Under the pieces are notes generated by a model that made no database searches, was not told where the DNA came from, and saw nothing but the letters and a program-made list of their open reading frames with translations. Shown one piece after another: positions 6,586 to 14,855 of a DNA stretch of 37,429 nt (the first letter of the stretch is position 1; each line of letters starts with the position of its first letter). Origin of the DNA: an uncultured Lentisphaeria bacterium (GTDB lineage Bacteria > Verrucomicrobiota > Lentisphaeria > Victivallales > UBA1829); the NCBI GenBank assembly GCA_949287225.1, contig CASEFP010000196.1, positions 1 to 37,429 of the forward strand. Direction: 5' to 3'. Made by a program: the position numbers and the translations under genes.

Positions 6586-8477
6586 GCCGAATCCAGCTTC
6601 TGACCGAAAATATCTATAATAAAATCGCAGCAGGGGAGGTGGTCGAACGTCCCGCCTCGGTGCTGAAGGAACTCCTTGAAAACTCCCTTGATGCCGGTGC
6701 GCTCAAGATCACGGTTGCCGTTAAGAAAGCGGGTGAACAGCTGATCAGCGTCACCGATGACGGGGAGGGGATGGATCCCGATGATGCCATTCTCTGTTTC
6801 GAGGCACATGCCACAAGCAAGATCAGAAGTGAAAAAGATCTCTTTTCCATTACCTCCTTCGGGTTCCGTGGAGAGGCCATGCCCAGCATCGCTTCTGTGG
6901 CGAAGGTGACGCTTCACACGCGCCGCAGAGAATCCGCGGAAGGCTTTGAGGTCGTCATCAGCGGCGGGAAGATGGTGGCTTCCGCACCGTTCGGCTGCGC
7001 GCCGGGCACGGAAGTGATTGTCCGCGATCTCTTTTTCAATACGCCAGCGCGGAAAAAATTCCTGCGCAGCCAGGCGACCGAGGAAAAACATATAGCAGAG
7101 ATGATCACCAACATTGCGCTGGCGCATCCGGAAATCAGCTTCGAGCTCACGTTTGACGGACGGTCCTTTCTCACGAGTCCGGCGGCGAAGGATCTTGTCC
7201 CGCGCATCCGCGCACTTTTCGGGCGAGATTACGCGGACGCGCTGGTGCCGGTTTCCAAAAGTGAACACGGCATCACGGTAACGGGATTCATTGCGAAGCG
7301 CTCCTTCACGCGCCCGACACGCATGGAACAGCGCGTTTTCGTCAACGGCCGCCCTGTCGAGTCGCAGGCGGTCTACCGGGGAATCCGCGAGGGGTGCGGC
7401 CCCGCACTGGACAAGGGGCGCTACCAGCCGTGCATCCTCTTTCTTTCGCTGGATCCGTCTCAGGTGGATGTAAATGTGCATCCGGCAAAGCGCGAGGTGC
7501 GTTTTACCAGTGACTATGAGGTGACCGGCGCGGTGCGCTCCGCCGTCGGGACCGCCCTGCGCACAGCGGAAAATGCCTCCATCGACCTGACTGGCGGTCT
7601 CCGCGCCGGAGAGGAAACTGCCTCCGGGGAGGAAAATGTTTCCCCCGCGCCGTTCCCCGACATTCCCGCCGTGCCGTTCGATTTTCACCACGAGGAGTCG
7701 CTTGCCGTTTTCGACCGGATCATGGCGAATGCGTTTGTTGATTACACGCCCTCTTCCGTTCTCGCTCCGCCAGTTGCGGCGGTTTCTCTGCCGGGGCTTG
7801 CCGCACCGGAGGAAACGCCCGGACGGCCTTTGAAACTGATTCGGGAGGATGCGCCTTTGGCGGCGCGGATCTCCGATCCAGCTGCGCGTGAAGAGAATCC
7901 CGGCACGCTCGGCATCCGGCTGATCGGGGTTTTCGCGGACACCTACATTGTCGCGGAAAAGGCCGACGGGCTGGTTCTGATCGACCAGCACGCCGCGCAT
8001 GAGCGCATCCTTTTTGAGCGGATTCTGAAAGGGGTGGACGGCACGCTCTCCCAGCGGCTGCTGATTCCGGTCACGATCGAACTCTCCCGTGCTGACATGG
8101 CGTTTCTCTCGAAAAACGCCGATTTTGTCGAGAAGGTCGGTTACGAGGTCGAGCAGTTCGGACAGAACACGGTCAAGCTCAACGCGATTCCCGCCGCCCT
8201 TTCGCAGGAGAATGCCGGGAACACGTTCCGCGACATGCTTTCGCGCGCGATGGACAGCGGCAGTTCCGCGACCGCGCGGACCGATCTTGAGACCGTCGCG
8301 ATGAGCGCATGCAAGGCGGCGGTCAAGGCGAATGACAAACTGACGGTCGAGGAGGCGGTCGGACTCCTGAAACAGCTTGCGCAGTGTGAACAGCCCTTCA
8401 CGTGTCCGCATGGCCGCCCGACGGTATTGAACATTACGACGCGGGAGATTGAGCGGCGCTTCGGACGCAGGGGCTGA
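6582..8477 (+). CDS. mutL: DNA mismatch repair protein MutL, endonuclease type
   Basis: This is full length at 631 residues. The N-terminal GHKL ATPase shows NKIAAGEVVERPASVLKEL (about 11-29), ENSLDAGA, DDGEGM and FGFRGEAM (about 91-98). A variable linker (about 340-440) is followed by the C-terminal dimerisation and nuclease domain. There DQHAAHERILFE (about 467-478) matches the DQHAX2EX4E metal-binding motif, CKAAVKA lies near 573, and CPHGRP near 607. These mark the MutL type that nicks the daughter strand, as in bacteria without MutH. MutL links MutS mismatch recognition to strand incision. The start overlaps the TPR gene stop (ATGA). It is the last gene of its operon and ends 18 bp from the convergent permease gene. 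No mutS lies in the window. Confidence 0.97.
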   Translation: MSRIQLLTENIYNKIAAGEVVERPASVLKELLENSLDAGALKITVAVKKAGEQLISVTDDGEGMDPDDAILCFEAHATSKIRSEKDLFSITSFGFRGEAMPSIASVAKVTLHTRRRESAEGFEVVISGGKMVASAPFGCAPGTEVIVRDLFFNTPARKKFLRSQATEEKHIAEMITNIALAHPEISFELTFDGRSFLTSPAAKDLVPRIRALFGRDYADALVPVSKSEHGITVTGFIAKRSFTRPTRMEQRVFVNGRPVESQAVYRGIREGCGPALDKGRYQPCILFLSLDPSQVDVNVHPAKREVRFTSDYEVTGAVRSAVGTALRTAENASIDLTGGLRAGEETASGEENVSPAPFPDIPAVPFDFHHEESLAVFDRIMANAFVDYTPSSVLAPPVAAVSLPGLAAPEETPGRPLKLIREDAPLAARISDPAAREENPGTLGIRLIGVFADTYIVAEKADGLVLIDQHAAHERILFERILKGVDGTLSQRLLIPVTIELSRADMAFLSKNADFVEKVGYEVEQFGQNTVKLNAIPAALSQENAGNTFRDMLSRAMDSGSSATARTDLETVAMSACKAAVKANDKLTVEEAVGLLKQLAQCEQPFTCPHGRPTVLNITTREIERRFGRRG

Positions 8478-8495
8478 ATTCCTGCAAATGCGGGA

Positions 8496-10766
8496 CTACG
8501 CGCGCAGATCCGCGCCGCCCGAGGATGTGACGACAAATGCCGGCGGCATTCCGTCCAGCATAATGTGGAAGTGCTGAAAAATCCGATGGAACATCTCGTC
8601 CGATTCCGGCGGGGACATGCCGATGAATATGGCCGAGGCGTCCCGGGACTCTCTGCGCAGAACGAGATAATAAGGATCCTCCGTCACCAGCACATGCGCC
8701 TCCGCCTTGATTCGCGCGGATTCAAGCAGCTGCTCAAGTTCGCCGCGCTGTGCTTCCGCCTCGCTCTCCGTCCTGACCGCGCGCAGGAGCCGGAGCGTCG
8801 TTCCCTGCCAGAGCGGATCACTGACCAGAAGGTTGGCGAGGATCAGCATCAACGAGATGTTGTTGGAGCCGCGCCACCAGATGTCCACGCGTCCGCGGAC
8901 AACACGGCGGAGCAGGCGTCGATAGGGCTCGAAATTGTGCATCATCACGCAGCTCATGTGCAGCGTCTGGATGATCCGGATGTTCCGGATGTTCCGCTTG
9001 ATTCTCTCCTCGTTGTCGGGAAATCCCATCATCACGATGTTCGGTTTGAGCGGGCCGACCATATGCGACTGCAGAAAGACCAGGAGCGCCTTGTCGAAGT
9101 CCTTGCAGACCACGACCTCCGGAAAGACGCTGTATATTTCGTGCGAGGCCAGAATATTCTCAAGCTCCTTCTTATACTGGTCGCGCATCGCGAAGGCGTC
9201 GCGGTCGACATGGCATTCGACGAACTGAACCATCGAAATGATGCCGCGGGAGGACTCCATCATCGTCGCGAAGAAGGGCATGTAGAACTGCAGCTCGGGA
9301 CGGCTTGAGAGAACCACCATCGTCGGACGCCAGTTCTTCGGATCCGACGGCGTGCGCGAAAGCCTGTGAAGATTCATCCGGATCCTCGAGTAGAGGAATC
9401 CTCTGCGCGCATCCCCGAAGTGCACCTTGAAACGGCGGCGCTTGATGTAGAGAAAGAGTCCCCATGCGATAATGAACGCGACGCCCGCCGCAAACCAGTC
9501 GATGTAGAACGCCACCAGAATACAGGCGAGGAATCCGTACATCGCCACCGACCAGTGGAAGAACCGGAAGCGCGGGCGGAAGGAGGGATTTGCTCCATAC
9601 GATTCCACGAACGCGGCAAGATTCACCATCGCATAGGTCAGAAGGAAGCACATGGAGGCAATCTCGGCGACCATGTTCATGCCGGTGCTGATGCCGGTCG
9701 GACTGAGCCCCTCAAGTCCGCCCCAGAGCAGCACCGCGATGGTGATGGCCAGAAGCACCAGAGTCGCACGGCGCGGTTCGTTATGCACGCCATGCCCCTT
9801 CGCCAGCGGCGCGAGCTGCGGGAAGATGCTGTCCTTGGCGAGCGCCTGAAGCACGCGCGGCGCACAGACGAACAACCCAAGAGCAGTCGAGATCGTCGCG
9901 GCGACCACCCCGAGCGTGATCAGAAAACCGCAGGCGAACGGGGCGTTTTCCACGATGACTTTATACGGATTCTGCATGAGTTCATCCCGATGGAACGCCG
10001 CGCCGTAGAGCAGGAATTCCAGCAGATACAGTCCGCCGCCGAGCAGAATCGTGATGATGATCCCGCGCGGGATGGATTTGGAGGGATCCTTCAGGTCGCC
10101 GGACATGTTCACGCCGGCCATGATCCCGGTCACGGCGGGGAAGAACACCGCGAACAAGCGCCCGAACATCGCGCCCTTGACCGGCTCGAAATTCTGCTGG
10201 AAGGTTCCCGCGTCAAGGTGGGGGAGGGCGCCCGCGAACATCGTCAGAATGCCGATTGCAAGGGCGATGAAGATCAGCACTTGGAACTTCATCGCCAGAT
10301 CGGCTCCGGTGAAGGTGATCATCCCGAGCAGAATGCCCGTGCCGAGTGCGATGAAGAGATACCCCGGCGCCAGCATCGGGAAATCGCTGCATACTGCTTC
10401 GGCGAAGCCGAGGATGTTGAAGGGAATCGAAATCCCCTGCGCAAGAAAGAGCGTTACGCCGATGGAGCCGCCGAATCCGGGGCCGAGCGTCCGCGAGATC
10501 AGAAAGTAGACGCCTCCTCCCTTGACCGGTGTGTTGGAGGAGATCGCCGAAATGGAGAGCGCCGTCGCCATGACGATGCTGATGGCGATCACAAGAATCA
10601 GCAGGGCGTAGAGGATGCCCGCCCGTCCCGTGATGTAGTTGACGCGCAGGAACATGATCGCCCCGAGCATCGTGAGGATGGACGGGAGGACGACGCCGTA
10701 GAAGGTGCCGAAGTTATGCCCGGATTCGACCTCCGCGGCATTGTCTTTGTTCTGTGTGGAAATCAT
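8496..10766 (-). CDS. Cation-chloride cotransporter-like (SLC12/APC superfamily) permease
   Basis: This 756-residue protein has about 12 membrane segments between residues ~20 and ~440 and a ~300-residue soluble C-terminal domain. The first segment, FGTFYGVVLPSILTMLGAIMFLR, has the signature of the SLC12 cation-chloride cotransporter branch rather than of amino-acid permeases. It is followed by the broken-helix region NTPVKGGGVYFLISRTLGPGFGGSIG. Later blocks SGDLKDPSKSIPRG and SCALGLFVCAPRVLQALAKD-like text also fit this family. The C-terminal domain (PKNWRPTMVVLSSRPE onward) resembles the regulatory tail of these transporters. Eukaryotic members move Na+, K+ and Cl- together; the ions moved by bacterial members are mostly untested. 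GGGAAAGG precedes the start, and a TTGACA promoter lies at 10809-10838. Confidence 0.88.
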   Translation of the reverse strand: MISTQNKDNAAEVESGHNFGTFYGVVLPSILTMLGAIMFLRVNYITGRAGILYALLILVIAISIVMATALSISAISSNTPVKGGGVYFLISRTLGPGFGGSIGVTLFLAQGISIPFNILGFAEAVCSDFPMLAPGYLFIALGTGILLGMITFTGADLAMKFQVLIFIALAIGILTMFAGALPHLDAGTFQQNFEPVKGAMFGRLFAVFFPAVTGIMAGVNMSGDLKDPSKSIPRGIIITILLGGGLYLLEFLLYGAAFHRDELMQNPYKVIVENAPFACGFLITLGVVAATISTALGLFVCAPRVLQALAKDSIFPQLAPLAKGHGVHNEPRRATLVLLAITIAVLLWGGLEGLSPTGISTGMNMVAEIASMCFLLTYAMVNLAAFVESYGANPSFRPRFRFFHWSVAMYGFLACILVAFYIDWFAAGVAFIIAWGLFLYIKRRRFKVHFGDARRGFLYSRIRMNLHRLSRTPSDPKNWRPTMVVLSSRPELQFYMPFFATMMESSRGIISMVQFVECHVDRDAFAMRDQYKKELENILASHEIYSVFPEVVVCKDFDKALLVFLQSHMVGPLKPNIVMMGFPDNEERIKRNIRNIRIIQTLHMSCVMMHNFEPYRRLLRRVVRGRVDIWWRGSNNISLMLILANLLVSDPLWQGTTLRLLRAVRTESEAEAQRGELEQLLESARIKAEAHVLVTEDPYYLVLRRESRDASAIFIGMSPPESDEMFHRIFQHFHIMLDGMPPAFVVTSSGGADLRA

Positions 10767-10808
10767 CTCGCCTTTCCCGTTGATTCCGGATTTTTCCGAT
10801 TTTGCTCT

Positions 10809-10838
10809 TTAATATTGCAGAGGATGGTGTTTTGTCAA
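10809..10838 (-). promoter_or_regulatory. Predicted promoter of the CCC-like permease gene
   Basis: On the minus strand a consensus -35 box TTGACA (10838-10833) is followed, after 18 bp, by TATTAA (10814-10809); ATATTA one base earlier gives a 17-bp spacer. The start codon is about 43 bp downstream. This is the best match to a sigma-70 promoter in the window. Confidence 0.65.
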
Positions 10839-10951
10839 GCCTCCCGGAAAGATTTTTAACTTCCGGATGCGAAATATTGAGGGATTTTTTCATCGGGAGC
10901 GACTCCAGGCAGGATAAAAAATGCGAAACATTCCTGTTTTATTGGTGGAAG

Positions 10952-10981
10952 CAGACAACTTTTTCTTTTTTTTGTTGTCTG
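10952..10981. repeat. Inverted repeat with T-rich loop
   Basis: CAGACAAC (10952-10959) and GTTGTCTG (10974-10981) form a perfect 8-bp stem around a 14-base almost pure T loop. Its left arm plus loop, AGACAACTTTTT (10953-10964), occurs again at 24637-24648 upstream of the isomerase gene. It could be an operator or a terminator-like structure. Confidence 0.5.
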
Positions 10982-11064
10982 AAACAAAAAAGTAAAGAAA
11001 GAAAAACGTCGGATGTTTATTTAAACAATCCAAAAAAAACAGGGACTATTTTTGCGATTCGTCT

Positions 11065-11092
11065 TTGAAAAGCGGTTGCATTATGCTATGTT
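11065..11092 (+). promoter_or_regulatory. Predicted promoter of the S24-like regulator gene
   Basis: TTGAAA (11065-11070) and TATGTT (11087-11092) are spaced by 16 bp. The start codon follows about 98 bp after the -10 box, leaving a leader of roughly 90 bases. Confidence 0.45.
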
Positions 11093-11190
11093 AGGAAGGC
11101 AGAGAAACACTTTTCATTCAGAATGACACAACCGGGTCGCTCAATTTTTTCCTGAAAAATAGTCCGGACGGCAAACGAAAGGGGAATGCA

Positions 11191-11904
11191 ATGAAAGTTA
11201 CTCCTGAAATTCTGGCGGCGATAGACGGCGCCATCGAACATTACGGCAATATTACGCAGTTCGCCAAGCATCTGGGAATCGCGCACAGCACCATCCTGTT
11301 CTGGAAAAGCGGGAAAACCGCGAATATCAGCGGACAGCTCTGGATCAACAAGCTCCGTCATGAGCTGAGACCTTTCATGCACTCTGTTTCCGACCGGTCG
11401 CGTTTCACTCTCCGCGAGGATTCCATGCCTTACGCATCGGAGCAGCCATTCCGCTCCAACAAGGCGCCGCTGGTCACATTTTCCCAGATCGCTGATTTTG
11501 ATCCGACCATTGAATCTCCCTCCACTTTTGCCGCAAACCTTGGAGGAAAAAGCGTTCTGTTCGCCAGAGAGGTGAAATCCGGATATTTCGCGCTTGAACT
11601 TGATGAAAGCGCAAAATGCGGCACATTCCCGTTCGGAACAGTCTTTCTGGTCGCCAGCGGCGAATATGCGCAGAACGGCGATACCGTCGTCGCGCGGCTC
11701 CGCGACACAGGAGAAATTGTCATCCGCCATTATCTCCGGGAGGAAAACCGCGTGAAACTGTCTCCCGTCAACGGGAACGGCAGGACTTATGAGTGGGAGG
11801 CCAGGGACAATTCCTCGCATATCGTCTGGATGTATCCGGTCATTGAAATCAATCTCGACCTTTCCGCTTACCGCTGGGTCAGGGATCGCCTTGTTGCCAA
11901 ATAA
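11191..11904 (+). CDS. HTH regulator with degenerate LexA/CI (peptidase S24-like) domain
   Basis: This 237-residue protein has an N-terminal helix-turn-helix (about 12-45; ITQFAKHLGIAHSTILFWKSG), a ~60-residue linker, then a C-terminal domain with the LexA/phage-CI fold pattern. FALELDESAKCGTFPFGTVFLV (133-154) aligns without gaps to the GDSM box. The NGDTVVARL...GEIVIRHY stretch (162-181) matches the second box, and the end YPVIEI matches the final strand. In that alignment the catalytic serine position is Ala141 and the lysine position is Arg179, so self-cleavage is not expected. It may act as a plain dimeric repressor or sense something else. It has its own promoter and is transcribed towards the catabolic locus end. 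A phage-remnant origin is possible but no other phage gene is present. Confidence 0.75.
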   Translation: MKVTPEILAAIDGAIEHYGNITQFAKHLGIAHSTILFWKSGKTANISGQLWINKLRHELRPFMHSVSDRSRFTLREDSMPYASEQPFRSNKAPLVTFSQIADFDPTIESPSTFAANLGGKSVLFAREVKSGYFALELDESAKCGTFPFGTVFLVASGEYAQNGDTVVARLRDTGEIVIRHYLREENRVKLSPVNGNGRTYEWEARDNSSHIVWMYPVIEINLDLSAYRWVRDRLVAK

Positions 11905-12000
11905 GTCCTTCGCAGAGAGCCGCCGGAGCAGGGGACATGGAATAACATCCTTCTGATCCGGCGTGCCGCGGCATCCCTCTTTTCTCTATCCGGACTTCCT

Positions 12001-13371
12001 TCAGGAAAGGAAGCTCAGGCCGTTGATCGCGCAGTAATTCCGGATCAGTTCCAGATTGTCGCCGTAGGTGATGATGTAGTGCTGGCTCATGACGTTCGCC
12101 AGAAACTCCTCCGAGGACTTCCCGAAACAGATTTCCAGGCTCGGAAGCTGCGGGGCAGGGGGCGCCCATCCGGCCTCCTCCCATGTTTCCGGCGTTTTCG
12201 CTTCCGCTCTGACGGCGTGCATGACCAGGTCTCCTCCGACCTGCGCGAGGCGTGCGATCGTCACCGTCCCCGTTCTGACTTTCGAGACGTTGAGCAGCCC
12301 TTCGCCGAAGGACCCGAACGCGTTGGGCATCACTGTGATCCTCCCGTCCACGACCGAAGACGGGACGTAATCCGGAACTCCCATGATTGCGGAATCCTTC
12401 GTAAACTCATAGAATTCCATGTAGGCCGGCGACTGTCCGGTGAGGTATTTCATGATCAGTTCCGTCACAGCCCCGTAGGAGTCGTTTTCCGGAACGGACG
12501 GAATGTCCATTTCGTCATGCAGGAGCGTCAGCGCGCCGGCAGGCGCGAATTTCAGGAGCTTCTTCACGCCGTCCACATCGCAGAAGGAAAAGGCGTCATA
12601 TCCTCGCTCCTCGATCTTTTTCCGGAATGCAAGCGCGAGACGGACTGAATTTTCCACTGTCCCGTCTCTGGGGGCGCGGACGAAATCCCAGTTTTTCCGG
12701 ATCTTTTCCGCATGAGCCGCAATCTCGCTGTCCGGAATCTCCCGGATGAGCGAATTGATTTCCAGAAGGTCGAAATGCTCGATCTCGGCGCCGATTTTCC
12801 GCTTCAGGAGATTGCCGTCGTAGAGCGTGCCGAAGAGCCGCATGTCGCGGTAGCCGCTCATGCCGATGAACGCATGGCGCATCCGTGCCGACGCCGAGGC
12901 GGCGCGGAGATAGGAAACGGCCTCGTCATATCGCGGCGGAGCATCCTTGAAATTCACGAGATATTTGAAATTGTATCCCATTTCGCGCATTGGCGCGCGG
13001 AGCGCGGTGGTGCCCGCCTGATTGGCTGTCGTGACGAAGCGGCCGTTCTCGCGCCAGCCGCTCAGTCCCCAGAGGAGCATGGGCTTGTGCTTGAATGGTT
13101 CGATGACCTTGATGACCGCCCAGGTCGGAATCCAGCCCGCGACGCAGACGACCAGCGCATCGAAATCCTCCTCCGAGAGCTCCGCGACGGCGCGGCGCGC
13201 CTGTTCCCCTGCGGGATCGTCGCTCACCGGCGCGGTTTCCACGAGTTCGACGCCGCGCTTTTTCAATTCGTCCGCCGCGTTCCGGCACCTTCCGTCGATG
13301 AATTCCCGCTGGGTGTTGACCTCTCCGAATCCGACGAATCCGGCTCTGATTTTCCACTCTTTGCGGATCAT
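12001..13371 (-). CDS. L-fucose/L-arabinose isomerase-family sugar isomerase
   Basis: This 456-residue protein of the FucI/AraA-like fold family interconverts aldose and ketose sugars with a divalent metal. The N-terminal Rossmann-like domain begins RAGFVGFGEVNTQ and has DALVVCVAGWIPTWAVIKVI (about 70-89), the sugar-isomerase 'which enzyme/which strand' region. The C-terminal half carries LLHDEMDIPSVPENDSYG and ELIMKYLTGQSPAYMEFYEF, which match the metal-site region of the family. The start at 13371 was chosen for GGAGG upstream and because it overlaps the kinase stop as ATGA; a longer frame up to 13626 is antisense-type text inside the kinase. As last gene of the operon next to an FGGY kinase it should supply the ketose to be phosphorylated. 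The actual sugar is unknown. Confidence 0.82.
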   Translation of the reverse strand: MIRKEWKIRAGFVGFGEVNTQREFIDGRCRNAADELKKRGVELVETAPVSDDPAGEQARRAVAELSEEDFDALVVCVAGWIPTWAVIKVIEPFKHKPMLLWGLSGWRENGRFVTTANQAGTTALRAPMREMGYNFKYLVNFKDAPPRYDEAVSYLRAASASARMRHAFIGMSGYRDMRLFGTLYDGNLLKRKIGAEIEHFDLLEINSLIREIPDSEIAAHAEKIRKNWDFVRAPRDGTVENSVRLALAFRKKIEERGYDAFSFCDVDGVKKLLKFAPAGALTLLHDEMDIPSVPENDSYGAVTELIMKYLTGQSPAYMEFYEFTKDSAIMGVPDYVPSSVVDGRITVMPNAFGSFGEGLLNVSKVRTGTVTIARLAQVGGDLVMHAVRAEAKTPETWEEAGWAPPAPQLPSLEICFGKSSEEFLANVMSQHYIITYGDNLELIRNYCAINGLSFLS

Positions 13372-14855
13372 GATTTTCCTCCGAATGTTGGCATTAACAA
13401 GGTATTGAGCTTTTGATATTCTGCAAAGCATTCCGCGTAGCGCGGCACGTTGCCGCCCGGTTCGATCCGTAGCGCGGTCCGGACCATTTTCTCCGCCGCG
13501 GCCTCTGGGGACGGAAAGTCGCCGCATGCCGCCGCGCCGAGGATGGCCGCGCCGAGCGCCGTGGCTTCCCCGCATTCCGTGACGGTGACGGGCAGATTCA
13601 GCACGTCCGCCTTGATCTGAAGCCACAGGGGACTTTTCGACGCACCGCCCAGCGAGCGGATTTCCCTGATTTCCGCGCCGAGTCCGCGCAGCACCTCCAC
13701 GTTGTCGCGCAGCAGATACGCCACGGACTCCATGATCGCGCGCGCCCAGTGCGCGCGTTTGTGCGCCAGCGTGATGCCGCAGGCGACGCCGCGCGCCTCA
13801 GGATTGCAGACCGGCGATACCGCGCCCGCGCAGTGCGGCAGCAGGATCAGCCCTTCGCTTCCGGGTGCGACGCGTGCGGCCGCTTCGTCGAAATCCCGGA
13901 AGCTCATCCCCTGCGCAAATTCGTCGCGGAAGTGTTTGAGGAGCATTCCGGCGGTCGGCGCCCATGGCAGCAGGACGAACGTGTCGGGCGTGCTGCCGAG
14001 ATAGGTGCTGATCCGCCGCTGTTCGTCGTAGAGCAACGACGGGAAGGCAGCGCAGAGCGCCAGCGTGCATCCGGTTGTTTCCGAAATTATTCCCTTTTCC
14101 GCGCAGGTGCTTCCGAGATTTCCGCAGACGTGGTCGATCGGCGCGGCGGCGACCGGCGTTCCCGGTGGGATCGGCGAATCGTTTTTCCTGCATGGTCCGA
14201 TCTGTTCTCCGGGATCCAGAAGATCGGGCAGCTGTTCCGCGCGGATCCCCAGAAAATCAAGCATGGCGCAGTCATACTGTTTCGTGCGGATGTCGTAATA
14301 GAGACTGGAGGGCATCAGCCCCCGGCAGGTCGCGTAACGCCCGGTGAGTTTGTGAAAGATGTAATCCTCGACCATCAGATACTTTGCCGTTTTCGCGAAG
14401 AGCTGCGGTTCGTTTTCGCGGAACCAGAGGATTTTCGACGCGGGCCAGCAGGGGAGCATCTCCGTCTGCCCGGAAAGATGGAAAAGCGCTGAGGATGTGA
14501 ACTTCCTCTCGATCCTTTTCGCCTCGTTCCCCGCCCAGTTGTCGAGCCATACGATCGCTTTGCGCAGAGGTTTTCCTGAAGCATCGACCATGATCAGCGT
14601 TTCCGCCTGCCCGGTCACGCCCGCTGCCCGGATGTCGCGCGGCGCGATCCCCGACTGACGGAGCGCCTGACTTATGGCGTCGAGCGTCGAGCGCCAGTAT
14701 TGCTCCGCGTCGAGTTCGACGATGTCCGGCGCCGGTGTTTCGAGCGTGTATTCCGCGAGACCGGTCCCGCATGTCCGTCCGTTTTCATCAAAGAGAACGG
14801 CCTTGATTCCGGTTGTCCCGATGTCAAGGCCGAGATAGCAGGGCGTATGCATCAT
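13368..14855 (-). CDS. FGGY-family carbohydrate kinase
   Basis: This 495-residue kinase has the N-terminal phosphate-1 motif LGLDIGTTGIKAVLFDE (8-24), the VTGQAETLIMVD segment (about 84-95) where the catalytic region and hydroxyl-binding residues lie, and the C-terminal ATPase region SLGGASKSPLWLQIKADVL (about 408-426) with GEATALGAAILGA (about 437-449). Length and the FHLSGQTEMLPCWPASKILWFREN stretch are closest to xylulokinase-type members, which phosphorylate ketopentoses or similar polyols with ATP. Specificity cannot be read from sequence. It overlaps the ceramidase-like gene upstream and the isomerase downstream by four bases each, so translation is probably coupled. A second ATG directly follows the first and could also be used. 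Confidence 0.9.
   Translation of the reverse strand: MMHTPCYLGLDIGTTGIKAVLFDENGRTCGTGLAEYTLETPAPDIVELDAEQYWRSTLDAISQALRQSGIAPRDIRAAGVTGQAETLIMVDASGKPLRKAIVWLDNWAGNEAKRIERKFTSSALFHLSGQTEMLPCWPASKILWFRENEPQLFAKTAKYLMVEDYIFHKLTGRYATCRGLMPSSLYYDIRTKQYDCAMLDFLGIRAEQLPDLLDPGEQIGPCRKNDSPIPPGTPVAAAPIDHVCGNLGSTCAEKGIISETTGCTLALCAAFPSLLYDEQRRISTYLGSTPDTFVLLPWAPTAGMLLKHFRDEFAQGMSFRDFDEAAARVAPGSEGLILLPHCAGAVSPVCNPEARGVACGITLAHKRAHWARAIMESVAYLLRDNVEVLRGLGAEIREIRSLGGASKSPLWLQIKADVLNLPVTVTECGEATALGAAILGAAACGDFPSPEAAAEKMVRTALRIEPGGNVPRYAECFAEYQKLNTLLMPTFGGKS

Larger units (their letters stand above)
10767..11190. other. 424-bp intergenic region between divergent genes
   Basis: No convincing gene is present; an 88-codon frame has no ribosome binding site. 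The left end carries the permease promoter (10809-10838) and the right end the regulator promoter (11065-11092). The middle (about 10900-11060) is markedly A/T-rich, with poly-T and poly-A runs and a perfect inverted repeat at 10952-10981. Confidence 0.6.

Noticed and set aside
6561..8411. 616-codon minus-strand frame opposite mutL
   Set aside because: It lies wholly antisense to a certain gene. Arg/His-rich composition and no recognisable motifs are expected from complementing GC-rich third positions.
9366..10859. 497-codon plus-strand frame opposite the permease
   Set aside because: Antisense to a clear membrane protein; extremely His/Arg/Glu-rich and without a ribosome binding site.
10802..11068. 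88-codon plus-strand frame in the A/T-rich intergenic region
   Set aside because: No ribosome binding site, it overlaps the permease promoter, and it has Lys/Phe-rich composition reflecting base content.
11995..12013. Hairpin CTTCCTT / AAGGAAG across the isomerase stop codon as a terminator
   Set aside because: Only seven pairs and no T-run on either strand; probably chance.
12001..13626. Longer start for the isomerase at 13626
   Set aside because: The extra 85 residues are Arg/Gly-rich text inside the kinase gene. The ATG at 13371 has GGAGG and an ATGA overlap.
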